Shown in pieces: positions 33,373-40,546 of a stretch of DNA of 47,732 bases. How positions within the stretch are numbered: the stretch's first letter is position 1; each line of letters begins with the position of its first letter. Made by a program: the position numbers and the translations under genes. Origin of the DNA: Reyranella sp. (GTDB lineage: Bacteria; Pseudomonadota; Alphaproteobacteria; Reyranellales; Reyranellaceae); NCBI GenBank assembly GCA_030684475.1, contig JAUXWB010000521.1, positions 1 through 47,732 on the forward strand, in the 5' to 3' direction. The notes beneath the pieces were generated by a model. It was not told where the DNA came from. It worked only from the letters and a program-made list of their open reading frames with translations, and made no database searches.

Positions 33373-33738
33373 ATGCGATGGCTGGCCGACGAATGCGTGT
33401 CCGCGCCGCTGGTCCAGCGGCTGCGCGACGCCGGCCACGACGTCTCCTATATGGCGGAAGCAGCACCTGGCACGACCGACGCCGCCGTTCTCAGGCTTGC
33501 GCATGACGAAGGTCGGGTACTGCTGACGGAAGACAAGGATTTCGGCGAGCTTGTGTTTCGATCGAGAATGGCCGCTCCCGGCGTCGTCCTTTTGCGGCTC
33601 GATATCGAGAATGGGCCTGCCAAATGGCTACGCCTGGAGGCGGCAATCGCCGAATTCGGCGACAGGGTCCTCGGCCGCTACATCGTGATCGAGGCGAGAC
33701 GGTTCAGGTCGCGTCCGCTGCTCCGATCGGCGCAGTGA
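33373..33738 (+). CDS. DUF5615 PIN-like toxin
   Basis: 121 residues with the DUF5615/Mut7-C-type PIN-like pattern: LADECVSAPLVQRLRDAGHD (Asp/Glu of the first acidic patch), VLLTEDKDFGELVF (second patch, T-E-D-x-D) and the end VLGRYIVIEARRFRSR. These form the RNase active site expected of PIN-like toxins. It is paired with the DUF433 antitoxin as an operon. The final TGA lies in the sequence GTGACGCTCCCGG, the head of a palindromic repeat, so the repeat may also have set the C terminus (RSRPLLRSAQ). The target RNA is unknown. Confidence 0.88.
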   Translation: MRWLADECVSAPLVQRLRDAGHDVSYMAEAAPGTTDAAVLRLAHDEGRVLLTEDKDFGELVFRSRMAAPGVVLLRLDIENGPAKWLRLEAAIAEFGDRVLGRYIVIEARRFRSRPLLRSAQ

Positions 33739-33766
33739 CGCTCCCGGGCGGAACTTCGCTCGGCCA
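33735..33766. repeat. degenerate palindromic repeat unit
   Basis: TGACGCTCCCGG followed by an imperfect hairpin (GGGCGGAAC-TTC-GCTCGGCC) after the toxin gene. The pairing is weaker than in other copies, so this one may be decaying. Confidence 0.55.
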
Positions 33767-33865
33767 CCTACGTAGTTTCCCCATGTGGCCGGGCTGCGGC
33801 GCGGGGTCTAAACGGGATTTTCCGGCCGCGACGCCGCGGCTTCTCTCCAGGCGAAGGAGACTCCG

Positions 33866-34231
33866 ATGAGCGTTCCCACCGATGCCTTTCCCACCCCTGC
33901 CCTTGCCCCGGCCGCCGCCACGACGGCGGCGGCGGCGGCCCCGCCGATGTTCGTGCCGGAGGCGCTGCAGGCCTGCGTCGAGGCGGGCACCTGCTGGCAG
34001 CAGGAGATCGCGCGGTTCGTCGACCATCGCCTCGCGGAGAACATGCGGAGCTGGCAGGCCGCGACCGCGGCGCGCGACGTCGCGGACCTGGTCAGGGTGC
34101 AGCAGGACTGGAGCCTGAAGGCGGCCGCCGACTACGCCGAGGCGGCCCGGCGGATGCGGCAGCTGGCGACGACGCTGTCGCTCACCGGCACGACACCGGC
34201 GGTCCAGCAATCGGCCCAGCTGCTCGGCTGA
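33866..34231 (+). CDS. phasin-family protein
   Basis: 121 residues from ATG 33866, with AAGGAGA 8 bases upstream. The N-terminal 30 residues are a low-complexity Ala/Pro/Thr segment. The rest is one long amphipathic helical hairpin (WQQEIARFVDHRLAENMRSW, then DLVRVQQDWSLKAAADYAEA). This is the usual form of phasins that coat polyhydroxyalkanoate granules. No PHA synthase is in the window. The CBS-BON gene follows by 31 bases, possibly in the same unit. A general coiled-coil protein is an alternative, but the ARDVADLVRVQQDW pattern supports phasin. Confidence 0.75.
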   Translation: MSVPTDAFPTPALAPAAATTAAAAAPPMFVPEALQACVEAGTCWQQEIARFVDHRLAENMRSWQAATAARDVADLVRVQQDWSLKAAADYAEAARRMRQLATTLSLTGTTPAVQQSAQLLG

Positions 34232-34262
34232 GGCACATCCACCAACCCCGCAGGAGAAGATC

Positions 34263-34970
34263 ATGCGCGCCAGGGACATCATGAGCACCGACGTCGTGTG
34301 CATCAATACGAAGGAGTCGGTGTTCGACGCGGCCCAGCTGATGCTGGGCGCCGGCGTCAGCGCCGTGCCGGTGGTCAACGACAAGGGCAGCGTCGTCGGC
34401 ATCGTGAGCGAAGCCGACCTGCTCCGCCGCGTCGAGATCGGCACGCAGGCGAAGAAGAGCTGGCTCGTCCGCCTGGTCGACAGCGAGGGCGCGGCCGCCC
34501 ACGACTTCGTGGCGGCGCACGGCCGCCGCATCGCCGACGTCATGACCAGGGAGGTCGTGACGGCGGGCGAAGACGAGCCGCTCGGCGGGCTGGTCGACCT
34601 CATGGAGCGCCACAAGATCAAGCGCATCCCGATCGTGCGGGGTGGCGTGCGCGACGGCGTCCTGGCCGGGGTCGTGAGCCGGTCCGACCTGCTGCGCGCC
34701 GTGCTGTCGCGCGAGCCCGACCAGCCGGTGCTGCAGCCGACCGACCGGGCGCTGCGCGAGCTGGTGGTGGCGGCGCTCGAGGGGCATCCGTGGACGTCGA
34801 AGTGGCCGGTCAACGTCATCGCCAACGACGGCGTCGTCCATCTCTGGGGCTTCGTCGAGGGCGAGGAGGTCCGCAAGGCCTACCGCGTCGCCGCCGAGAA
34901 CGTGCCCGGCGTCCGGCGCGTGAAGAACCACCTGCGCGGCCTGCCGGCGTCGGTCGGCATGGGCGTGTGA
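34263..34970 (+). CDS. CBS-pair and BON domain protein
   Basis: 235 residues. Residues 1-60 are CBS motif 1 (MRARDIMSTDVVCINTKESV, then GVSAVPVVNDKGSVVGIVSEADLL). Residues about 90-155 are CBS motif 2 (VADVMTREVVTAGED-like, then LVDLMERHKIKRIPIVRGG). Residues about 160-230 are a BON domain (VVAALEGHPWTSKWPVNVIA, then VVHLWGFVEGEEVRKAYRVA and VPGVRRVKNHL). CBS pairs bind adenosine nucleotides; BON domains may bind phospholipid. Such proteins are common stress-related regulators in Alphaproteobacteria. No signal peptide is seen. The gene is close behind the phasin gene. Confidence 0.92.
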   Translation: MRARDIMSTDVVCINTKESVFDAAQLMLGAGVSAVPVVNDKGSVVGIVSEADLLRRVEIGTQAKKSWLVRLVDSEGAAAHDFVAAHGRRIADVMTREVVTAGEDEPLGGLVDLMERHKIKRIPIVRGGVRDGVLAGVVSRSDLLRAVLSREPDQPVLQPTDRALRELVVAALEGHPWTSKWPVNVIANDGVVHLWGFVEGEEVRKAYRVAAENVPGVRRVKNHLRGLPASVGMGV

Positions 34971-34993
34971 GGCGGGGCGGGTTGGAAGAGCCT

Positions 34994-35053
34994 TCGACGC
35001 TCCCGGTGAAGCTTCGCTTCACCTGACGCTCACCGGCCGAGCGAAGCTCGGCC
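34994..35053. repeat. modular palindromic repeat, copy 5
   Basis: Spacer CGACGCTCCC, hairpin GGTGAAGC-TTC-GCTTCACC (35005-35023), spacer TGACGCTCAC, then GGCCGAGC-GAA-GCTCGGCC (35035-35053). Both hairpins are perfect, and the two stems differ in sequence. It lies 6 bases after the amidohydrolase stop. Confidence 0.9.
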
Positions 35054-35059
35054 ACGCCA

Positions 35060-36070
35060 TCAGACCAGCCGGAAGATCCGGCGGGCGTTGGTCTCGTAGA
35101 TCTGCCGCCGCTCCTCCCCGGTGATGCTCGCCCCGTCCATGAAGCGCACGGCTTCCGCGTCGTCCTCGTAGGGAAAATCGGCGGCGAAAAGGATGCGGTC
35201 CACGCCCAGCACGTCGAGGGCGAGACGGAGCGCCGGCATGGAGGTGACGCCCGACGTCGTGATCACGAAATTGTCGAGGAAGTATTCGCTCGGCAGCCGG
35301 GGGAGCTTCGCGACGGCGCCGACCTTCACCTCGAGCAGGTAGCGGTTGTCGATGCGCTGGAGCCAGAAGGGTATGCCCTCGCCCATGTGGCCGAGCACGA
35401 TCCTGAGCTTGGGGAACCGGTCGAAGGTACCCGACATGATCAGGCGCATGGCATGCAGCCCGGTTTCGGCGGCGAAGCCCCAGCCCGCGAACCAGAGGCC
35501 ATAGTCGAGGTAGGGCGCCACCCACGAGGCGGCGGGCTCGCGCGGATGGAGATAGACCGGCATGTCCAGCGCCTCGGCCGCCTCGAAGAGCGGCCGGAAC
35601 TTCGCGGCATCGAGATACTCGCCCCTCGTATGGGAGTTCACGATCAGGCCGCTGAGCCCGAGCTTCGCGGCCCGTTCGATCTCCCTTGCCGCCGGCGCGG
35701 GATCCTGCGGCGCGATGGCCGCCAGCCCCGCAAAACGGGTCGGGTGGGCGCGCACCGCGGCCGCGAGCGCGTCGTTCGACGCGGCCGCCAGGCGGGTGGC
35801 CAGCGTCGCCTCGAACACCTGCACGCCGGGCGAGGTGAGCGAAAGGACCTGCATGTCGATGCCGAGCGAGTCCATGTGCGCGATACGGGCCGCGCCGATG
35901 TCGAGCAAGCGGTCGTCCAGCATCCTGTTCGCCGGCGTCGGCGCCAGGATGGTCTCGCCCATCCTGGCGAAGCCGGGCTCGACGTCGCGCCCCGCGAGCA
36001 CGACCTGCCATTGCGCCATGATCTCGGGAGTCACGAAGGCTTCTTCCACCGCGATCCGCCGGAACGTCAT
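35060..36070 (-). CDS. amidohydrolase-family decarboxylase (ACMSD/gamma-resorcylate type)
   Basis: 336 residues with the metal site of the amidohydrolase decarboxylases. The N-terminal EEAFVTPE holds a metal-binding Glu. H174 lies in PVYLHPREP, H227 in LGHMGEGIPFW, and D294 in FAADFPYEDDAEA. The signature VLGHMGEG is typical of 2,3-dihydroxybenzoate and gamma-resorcylate decarboxylases and related ACMSD-like enzymes. These remove CO2 from aromatic or vinylogous acids without oxidation. The true substrate cannot be read from sequence. It stands alone on the minus strand, with a palindromic repeat directly after its stop. Confidence 0.88.
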   Translation of the reverse strand: MTFRRIAVEEAFVTPEIMAQWQVVLAGRDVEPGFARMGETILAPTPANRMLDDRLLDIGAARIAHMDSLGIDMQVLSLTSPGVQVFEATLATRLAAASNDALAAAVRAHPTRFAGLAAIAPQDPAPAAREIERAAKLGLSGLIVNSHTRGEYLDAAKFRPLFEAAEALDMPVYLHPREPAASWVAPYLDYGLWFAGWGFAAETGLHAMRLIMSGTFDRFPKLRIVLGHMGEGIPFWLQRIDNRYLLEVKVGAVAKLPRLPSEYFLDNFVITTSGVTSMPALRLALDVLGVDRILFAADFPYEDDAEAVRFMDGASITGEERRQIYETNARRIFRLV

Positions 36071-36246
36071 GCTCGAACTCCCCGATACGTCGCGCGCACT
36101 CTAGCTTCGACCGGCCGGCCCCGGATCGGAAAAATCGAGGGATCGGCCCTGGGGTCTCCCCCTTCCGCCCCCTGCGGGGGCACCTCCCCGCCGCGCCCGT
36201 GAAGGCGCGCCGGGAAAGGAGATGAAGAAGGGGGGAAGCGCCGTGC

Positions 36247-36328
36247 AGTCGCTCCCGGTGAAGCGGCGCTTGGCGGCTTGTAAACAAGCCGCGGCTTGTC
36301 GCTAACTGGCCGAGCCTTCGGTTCGGCC
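36247..36328. repeat. modular palindromic repeat, copy 6
   Basis: GTCGCTCCCGG, a short head, hairpin GCGGCTTG-TAAA-CAAGCCGC, spacer TGTCGCTAACT, then GGCCGAGCC-TTC-GGTTCGGCC (36308-36328, one G-T pair). The right hairpin encodes the end of the receiver protein at 36302. Confidence 0.8.
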
Positions 36329-36715
36329 TCGCAACTCCCTGATCCGGCGTTCGAGCTCGACGGGATGGTAGGGCTTTTCGAGCATCGGGCCGTGCTCGCA
36401 GAGTTCGCCCGCCGCCCGCGCCGTGGGCGTGATGCCCGACGTCAGGATGACCTTGATGGCGGGGCGTTCGCGCCGGATCCATTGCGCGAGGGCGAAGCTT
36501 TCCGGACTGTTCGGCGCGGCGAGATCGGCGAAGGCGATGTCGATGGTGACGTCGGCCTCCAGCACCTCCCTCGCCTGGGCGGCATCGCTCGCCTCGACGA
36601 CGCTGTAGCCGCACTCGCGCAGATAGCCGGATACCGCCATGCGGGCCAACACGTCATCGACGACGACGAGGATCGCGGGAGAGGGCACCGCGGGAGGGGG
36701 CTTGGGCGTATTCAC
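36302..36715 (-). CDS. receiver-only response regulator
   Basis: 137 residues from a likely GTG at 36715; a longer in-frame start would overlap the divergent gene. The receiver fold is clear: acidic pocket VVVDDV, phosphoacceptor Asp in IAFADLAAP, switch Thr/Ser in ILTSG, and Lys in MLEKPYHPVEL. There is no output domain. Such single-domain receivers relay phosphate or act through protein contact. The end (RTEGSAS) and stop come from the palindromic repeat. It is divergent from a second receiver-only gene at 36847; the two share the pattern VILTSG/VLLTSG and may compete for the same kinase. Confidence 0.85.
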   Translation of the reverse strand: MNTPKPPPAVPSPAILVVVDDVLARMAVSGYLRECGYSVVEASDAAQAREVLEADVTIDIAFADLAAPNSPESFALAQWIRRERPAIKVILTSGITPTARAAGELCEHGPMLEKPYHPVELERRIRELRGRTEGSAS

Positions 36716-36846
36716 GGCTGAAAAAACGATTGGCCGCCGGATCGGTTCCGTGCCGCCGGCAAACTTATTCCGCTTGCCCGCGCGGCCGCTTCGGGGCGAT
36801 TCTGCGGCGGCGCGGTGCACCGGCGGCTTCGAAATCAGTGTGGGTG

Positions 36847-37257
36847 ATGAACGCGGCGAAGAGCGTCTCCGACGAGCCGGCAGGCAAGGCAAGGTACACC
36901 ATCCTCGTGGTCGAGGACGTGGTGCTCGTGCGACTCGTCGCGGCCGAGCAGCTGCGCCACGCGGGGTTCGACGTCATCGAGGCGAGCACGGCCGACGAGG
37001 CGATGCGGCTGCTCGGCGCGCCGTTGCAGATCGACCTGGTGTTTTCCGACGTCCAGCTGCAGGGCAGCAGCCTCGATGGCTTCGGACTGGCACGGTGGAT
37101 CGCCGACAGACGGCCCGGGACAAAGGTGCTGCTGACCTCGGGCCAGGTGCCCTCGCCCGGTCCCGGCGGCGAGGAGCTGCTCGTCAAACCCTACAAGTAT
37201 CCGGAGCTCATCCAGCGCCTGCGCATGCTGCTGCCGCTGCCGCCCGACGGCGACTAG
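36847..37257 (+). CDS. receiver-only response regulator
   Basis: 136 residues from ATG 36847; the frame is open farther 5' without a supporting site. Receiver motifs are LVVEDVVLVR (acidic pocket), the phosphoacceptor Asp in LVFSDVQLQG, LLTSGQ, and the conserved Lys in LLVKPYKYPELI. No effector domain follows. It is divergent from the receiver at 36302, with a 131-base shared region. Its TAG stop overlaps, on the other strand, the end of a glucoamylase relic. Probable role: a phosphorelay intermediate or kinase sink, as for many alphaproteobacterial single-domain receivers; the partner is unknown. Confidence 0.85.
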   Translation: MNAAKSVSDEPAGKARYTILVVEDVVLVRLVAAEQLRHAGFDVIEASTADEAMRLLGAPLQIDLVFSDVQLQGSSLDGFGLARWIADRRPGTKVLLTSGQVPSPGPGGEELLVKPYKYPELIQRLRMLLPLPPDGD

Positions 37258-37319
37258 GTCGAGGAGGCGGCGGTGTCGATCAGCGCGACATGGGAGAAGG
37301 CCTGCGGGAAGTTGCCGAC
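37254..37319 (-). pseudogene. 22-codon relic of a GH15 glucoamylase C terminus
   Basis: The minus-strand frame VGNFPQAFSHVALIDTAASS and its stop matches the highly conserved end of GH15 glucoamylase-like proteins (LGNFPQAFSHVALI-N-A). An in-frame stop lies directly upstream, and no more of the gene is present. It abuts copy 2 of the duplicated block, so it probably marks a rearrangement endpoint. Confidence 0.6.
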
Positions 37320-37379
37320 CTAGCGGCGGTGCCCGGTGTGGCGTCCTCGCACCGGTGCCGATCCGTCACGCCGCATCCG

Positions 37380-38138
37380 CCCTCAAGCCGCAACCCGGGG
37401 ATCGACGCAGTGCGCGACCGCGCGGATCGCGGCCCGTTCGGCGCCGTCGAGGCTGATCGTCGTCTCGCTGTCGAAGTGCGGCGGCGCCCCCGCCGCCTCC
37501 TCAAGGAGATCGAATCGCAGGACCATGGTCCTGGCCTGCAGCAGGGCCGCGACGAATTCGTCCGAGAGCCCCGCCACCGGGCCCGTGCGATTGGCCACGA
37601 CGGCATAACTGCCGGCGAAAAGCAGATCCGAGCGGAAAGGCCGGTCATCCAGCAGGATGGACGCGCCAGGCTCGGCCTTCGGGGCGGCGCCGGCGCGGCG
37701 ATCGGGCAGCAGGCGTCCGCCGCGGCTTGTATAGACCAGCAGCTGGAGGACATGCTGCTGGACGTCGGGGTCCTGCCCCACCGGCTCGCAGGCGAGCACG
37801 ATGCCACTGATGTTGGAGTCGGTCCGCTCGGGTTCGAGCACGACATGGGGCGGCATCATTGCCTGCTGTCCGCCAACGGGAGTCTCCGCGCCCGCGGCCC
37901 GGACGATCGCCCCCCCGACCATCGCAACCACGACCATCGCCCCCAGGACGATCGAGCAGACGACCACGCCCACGCCGATCCCAGACGCCGTCGGAGCGCC
38001 GCGCGTTCGCAGTCCGGCCGGTCGCGACAGGCTGGTCATGAATTCCCCTTGGTTACGGGCGGGTGGATGTTGCGGGCGGGCGGATGCAGGCCGGTCACCC
38101 CCGGGATGTCAACGCGCAGAGGCGCCGCAGGTTGCCTT
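37380..38138. repeat. duplicated block, copy 2
   Basis: Close match to 9171-9882, starting at CCCTCAAGCC and ending at GCCGCAGGTTGCCTT. It contains the gene at 37383-38039. The two blocks differ mainly by codons inserted in the membrane anchor. Confidence 0.85.
37383..38039 (-). CDS. exported/anchored protein of unknown function, copy 2
   Basis: 218 residues from ATG 38039 with the same AAGGGG site as its twin at 9788. The N-terminal hydrophobic segment is longer (GVVVCSIVLGAMVVVAMVGG), which makes a more convincing membrane anchor. From ETPVGGQQ onward it is nearly identical to copy 1 (about six substitutions). Motifs such as GIVLACEPVGQDPDV and LDDRPFRSDLLFAGSYAVV are conserved in both. 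I cannot assign a fold or function. The constancy of the soluble domain against a changing anchor suggests that the soluble part is under selection or that the duplication is recent. The next gene upstream is divergent (38213). Confidence 0.7.
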   Translation of the reverse strand: MTSLSRPAGLRTRGAPTASGIGVGVVVCSIVLGAMVVVAMVGGAIVRAAGAETPVGGQQAMMPPHVVLEPERTDSNISGIVLACEPVGQDPDVQQHVLQLLVYTSRGGRLLPDRRAGAAPKAEPGASILLDDRPFRSDLLFAGSYAVVANRTGPVAGLSDEFVAALLQARTMVLRFDLLEEAAGAPPHFDSETTISLDGAERAAIRAVAHCVDPRVAA

Positions 38139-38212
38139 GCGATCCATCCGGCACACAGGCAGCATCCGCCGCAACCCGTGGACCCGACAGGCGTTGCCGG
38201 AGCATGCGCGGA

Positions 38213-38674
38213 ATGCCTTTCCTCCTTGCCGTCAGCCTGGTCCTGGTCGCGGTGAGGGCGGGCACGGCCTCCGCGCAAACCTGTATCGACAGGGTGCGCG
38301 ACCTCGGCGAGCGACACGGCATCGTTACCGACCCGCCGACCCTGTCACCCGACGGCAGCGCGCCCGGGCGCAGATCCGGCGCAAGCCCCCGCGAACTCGG
38401 ACTCTCGGGCGGCGTGGTCGAACCGCCCCGCGTTCAGGACAAGGCCGTGATCGCACCGCCGCCCGGCGTGGGCGCCGCCATGCCGACGCTTCCCGACGTC
38501 ACCCCCTCGCCGCCATCGCGCGCCGGTGGCGAGGAAACGGCGACGGCGCGGGCGGCCGACCGCATGACACTGCAAGCGCTGCTGATGGCGGCGCGCGCCG
38601 CAGCCGAACGCGGCAACGAACAGGGTTGCCTCGAGGGTCTCGCCAAGGCGCAGCGACTGGACCGGCAGGGCTGA
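38213..38674 (+). CDS. small exported protein
   Basis: 153 residues from ATG 38213, with GGAG 10 bases upstream. The ATG at 38204 is too close to that site. A clear signal peptide (FLLAVSLVLVAVRAGTASAQ) precedes a mature protein with a short Cys-containing start (TCIDRVRDL), a long Pro/Gly-rich disordered middle and a helical end (TLQALLMAARAAAERGNEQG then CLEGLAKAQRLD). The N- and C-terminal cysteines may form a disulfide. No family is recognised. It is divergent from copy 2 of the duplicated exported protein and could share its control region. Confidence 0.6.
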   Translation: MPFLLAVSLVLVAVRAGTASAQTCIDRVRDLGERHGIVTDPPTLSPDGSAPGRRSGASPRELGLSGGVVEPPRVQDKAVIAPPPGVGAAMPTLPDVTPSPPSRAGGEETATARAADRMTLQALLMAARAAAERGNEQGCLEGLAKAQRLDRQG

Positions 38675-38696
38675 GAGCAGGTGGGGCAAGAGCTTT

Positions 38697-38757
38697 CGAC
38701 GCTCTCAGACATTGCTGCGCAATGTCTTGTCGCTCCTGGGCCAAGCTTTGCTTGGCC
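38697..38757. repeat. modular palindromic repeat, copy 7
   Basis: CGACGCTCTC, then complete head hairpin AGACATTGC-TGC-GCAATGTCT (38707-38727), spacer TGTCGCTCCT, then GGCCAAGC-TTT-GCTTGGCC (38739-38757). The head hairpin is intact here but cut short in copies 3 and 4. It lies 6 bases from the end of SDR copy 2. Confidence 0.88.
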
Positions 38758-38762
38758 TCCCC

Positions 38763-39530
38763 TCACACGGTCCTGAAGCCGCCGTCGGCCATGACGATGC
38801 AGCCGGTGACGTAGGCCGACAGGTCGGAGGCGAGGAAGACCGCCGGCCCCGCGATGTCGTCGGGCTTGCCGGGGCGGTTGAGCGGCGTGTGGCGCATGAC
38901 GGCCGCGACCATGTCGGGGTTCTTGGCCCGCGCCTCGGCGTTGATCCGGGTCTCGATCAGGCCGGGGCCGATGGCGTTCACGCGCACGCCGTCCTTGCCG
39001 AGTTCCGCGGCCAGCGCCCGGGTGAAGCCCAGCACGCCGTGCTTGGAGGTCGTGTAGGCGGCCGAGTTCGGCCAGCTCACATGTACGAAGGACTGGATCG
39101 AGCCGATGTTGACGATCCGGCCCCGGGTCGCGCGGAGCTGGTCGAGGAAGGCGTGGGTGACGTTGAACATGCCGTCGAGATTGACCGAGAGGATGTCGTC
39201 CCAGTCGCCGGCCACGGCGGCCGGATCGCCGGTGATCGGCGTGCGGCGGTTGATGCCGGCGTTGTTGACCAGGATCGAGACCTTGCGCGTGCGGGCGATT
39301 TCGGCGGCGGCGGCCCGGCAGGCCTGGCGATCGGTGACGTCGAGCTTCACGGCCGAGGCCTTGCCGCCGGCGCGCGTGACCAGGTCGACGGTCTCCTGCG
39401 CGCCGCCGGGGTTCGCGTCGAGGATGACGACCTCGGCGCCTTCGCGGGCATAGGCCTGGCAGATGCCCTGGCCGATGCCCGAGCCGCCGCCGGTCACGGC
39501 CGCGATGTGTCCTTCAAGAAGTCCTGTCAT
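38763..39530 (-). CDS. SDR-family oxidoreductase, copy 2
   Basis: 255 residues from ATG 39530, chosen because GGAGG lies 5 bases upstream; an ATG at 39545 is in frame but lacks a site. It has the same motifs as the SDR at 14194: TGGGSGIG, NNAG, S144, Y159 and K163. About 14 of 255 residues differ, many in the N terminus and around RTPITGDPAAVAGDW. The C-terminal half is almost unchanged, so specificity is probably the same. It follows copy 2 of the exported protein and a small exported gene, the same relative order as in the first block. The substrate is unknown. Confidence 0.92.
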   Translation of the reverse strand: MTGLLEGHIAAVTGGGSGIGQGICQAYAREGAEVVILDANPGGAQETVDLVTRAGGKASAVKLDVTDRQACRAAAAEIARTRKVSILVNNAGINRRTPITGDPAAVAGDWDDILSVNLDGMFNVTHAFLDQLRATRGRIVNIGSIQSFVHVSWPNSAAYTTSKHGVLGFTRALAAELGKDGVRVNAIGPGLIETRINAEARAKNPDMVAAVMRHTPLNRPGKPDDIAGPAVFLASDLSAYVTGCIVMADGGFRTV

Positions 39531-39569
39531 TGATTCCTCCTTCATGCCGGTCGGGCCGGCACCTCACCT

Positions 39570-39588
39570 GGCCGAGCTTCGGTCGGCC
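39570..39588. repeat. single palindromic repeat unit
   Basis: GGCCGAGC-TTC-GGTCGGCC with one mismatch. Its right edge overlaps the TAG stop codon of the leftward membrane-protein gene (39588-39590). Confidence 0.7.
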
Positions 39589-40082
39589 TATATGAACCCG
39601 ATCCAGCGGCCGGCGACGAGAACCGACAGCCACAGCAGTGCCGAGCAAAACGCCGCGAGGCGAACGCCGATGCCGATGCCACCATCGGCGCCGTTATCCA
39701 TGAGCGCGCGCACGAAGGCGCCGCTGTGGTGCTGGACCGCGATGTTGAGGAGCGCCGCGGCGAGCAGCGCGAGCTTGATGAGGAAGGCGTCGTTGGCGAG
39801 ATACTCGGCCGGCTTCACGGAGAAGAGCCACAGGCCCGTCGCGATCGCGAGCCCGAGGCCGGTGGCGGCGGCGCGGGACAGGAAGGGACCGACCACGCCG
39901 AGCGGCACGCCGCGGAAGAAGCCGAGCAGGCGCAGGTCGAGCGGCAGGATGGCGCCCACCAGCAGGCCGAGGCCCAGGATGTGGGCGGCATTGACCAGGA
40001 GATAGGCCGTGCCCGAGCGCTGCAGCAGGACGGCGCCGGGCCAGGCCGCGATCCACTGGGCGATCCAGTCGACGACAGTCAT
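39588..40082 (-). CDS. DUF6644/CopD-like membrane protein
   Basis: 164 residues with four predicted membrane helices (AYLLVNAAHILGLGLLVGAI, then the LGVVGPFLSRAAATGLGLAI region, FLIKLALLAAALLNIAVQHH, and SALLWLSVLVAGRW). A conserved His in the first helix (NAAHILG) and the H-H in the third (VQHHSGAF) recall DUF2214/DUF6644 and CopD-like proteins that may bind haem or metal. It is followed upstream by a DUF6152 gene 12 bases away, a standard pairing in Alphaproteobacteria, probably for a cell-envelope redox or copper function that is not established. Confidence 0.78.
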   Translation of the reverse strand: MTVVDWIAQWIAAWPGAVLLQRSGTAYLLVNAAHILGLGLLVGAILPLDLRLLGFFRGVPLGVVGPFLSRAAATGLGLAIATGLWLFSVKPAEYLANDAFLIKLALLAAALLNIAVQHHSGAFVRALMDNGADGGIGIGVRLAAFCSALLWLSVLVAGRWIGFI

Positions 40083-40094
40083 GCTGCGCGGAGC

Positions 40095-40493
40095 TCAGTT
40101 GGTGCGGATGCGCTCGGGGTAGATGTCGTAGGTCTTGCCGCCGACCGTGAGGCGCACCGCCTTCATGTACATCTTGGTCTTGTCGAGGGCGCGGTTGCCG
40201 AGAATGACGATGGCGTTGCCTTGCTTGGCCGAGGCGGCGGTGAAGCCCGCGCGCTCGGTCAGGCCGGGGTTGCCGAGATCGACCAGCCAGACGACGCCGT
40301 CGGCCGCCGCCACCTGCAGCGAGGGATGCGGCGGCACCATGGAGACCGAGCGGACCGTGCCCTTGAGCTCGCTCTGCGCCGCCTCGGCCCAGTTCCAGCC
40401 GTGGTGCGCGGCGGCCGGCAGAGCGGCGACGGCGAGGGTGCCGCCGATTGCGAGATGCAGGGCGCGTCGGCGATTCAGATGTGAAGCGGTCAT
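40095..40493 (-). CDS. DUF6152-family exported protein
   Basis: 132 residues with a short signal peptide. A twin-Arg-like start (NRRRALHLAIG) leads to the core LAIGGTLAVAALPAAAHHGW and cleavage after AHA. The mature part starts HHGWNWAEAAQ and ends MKAVRLTVGGKTYDIYPERI, the typical DUF6152 pattern. The RRRAL might be used by the Tat route. It precedes the DUF6644/CopD-like membrane protein by 12 bases on the same transcript. The pair probably acts at the membrane-periplasm border; a metal- or haem-related role is suggested by the His-rich mature start but is unproven. Confidence 0.85.
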   Translation of the reverse strand: MTASHLNRRRALHLAIGGTLAVAALPAAAHHGWNWAEAAQSELKGTVRSVSMVPPHPSLQVAAADGVVWLVDLGNPGLTERAGFTAASAKQGNAIVILGNRALDKTKMYMKAVRLTVGGKTYDIYPERIRTN

Positions 40494-40546
40494 CCTGTCC
40501 TCCGGGGTGATCGGCAGTCTACCTCGCCTGAAGAGATCGTGAAGCG

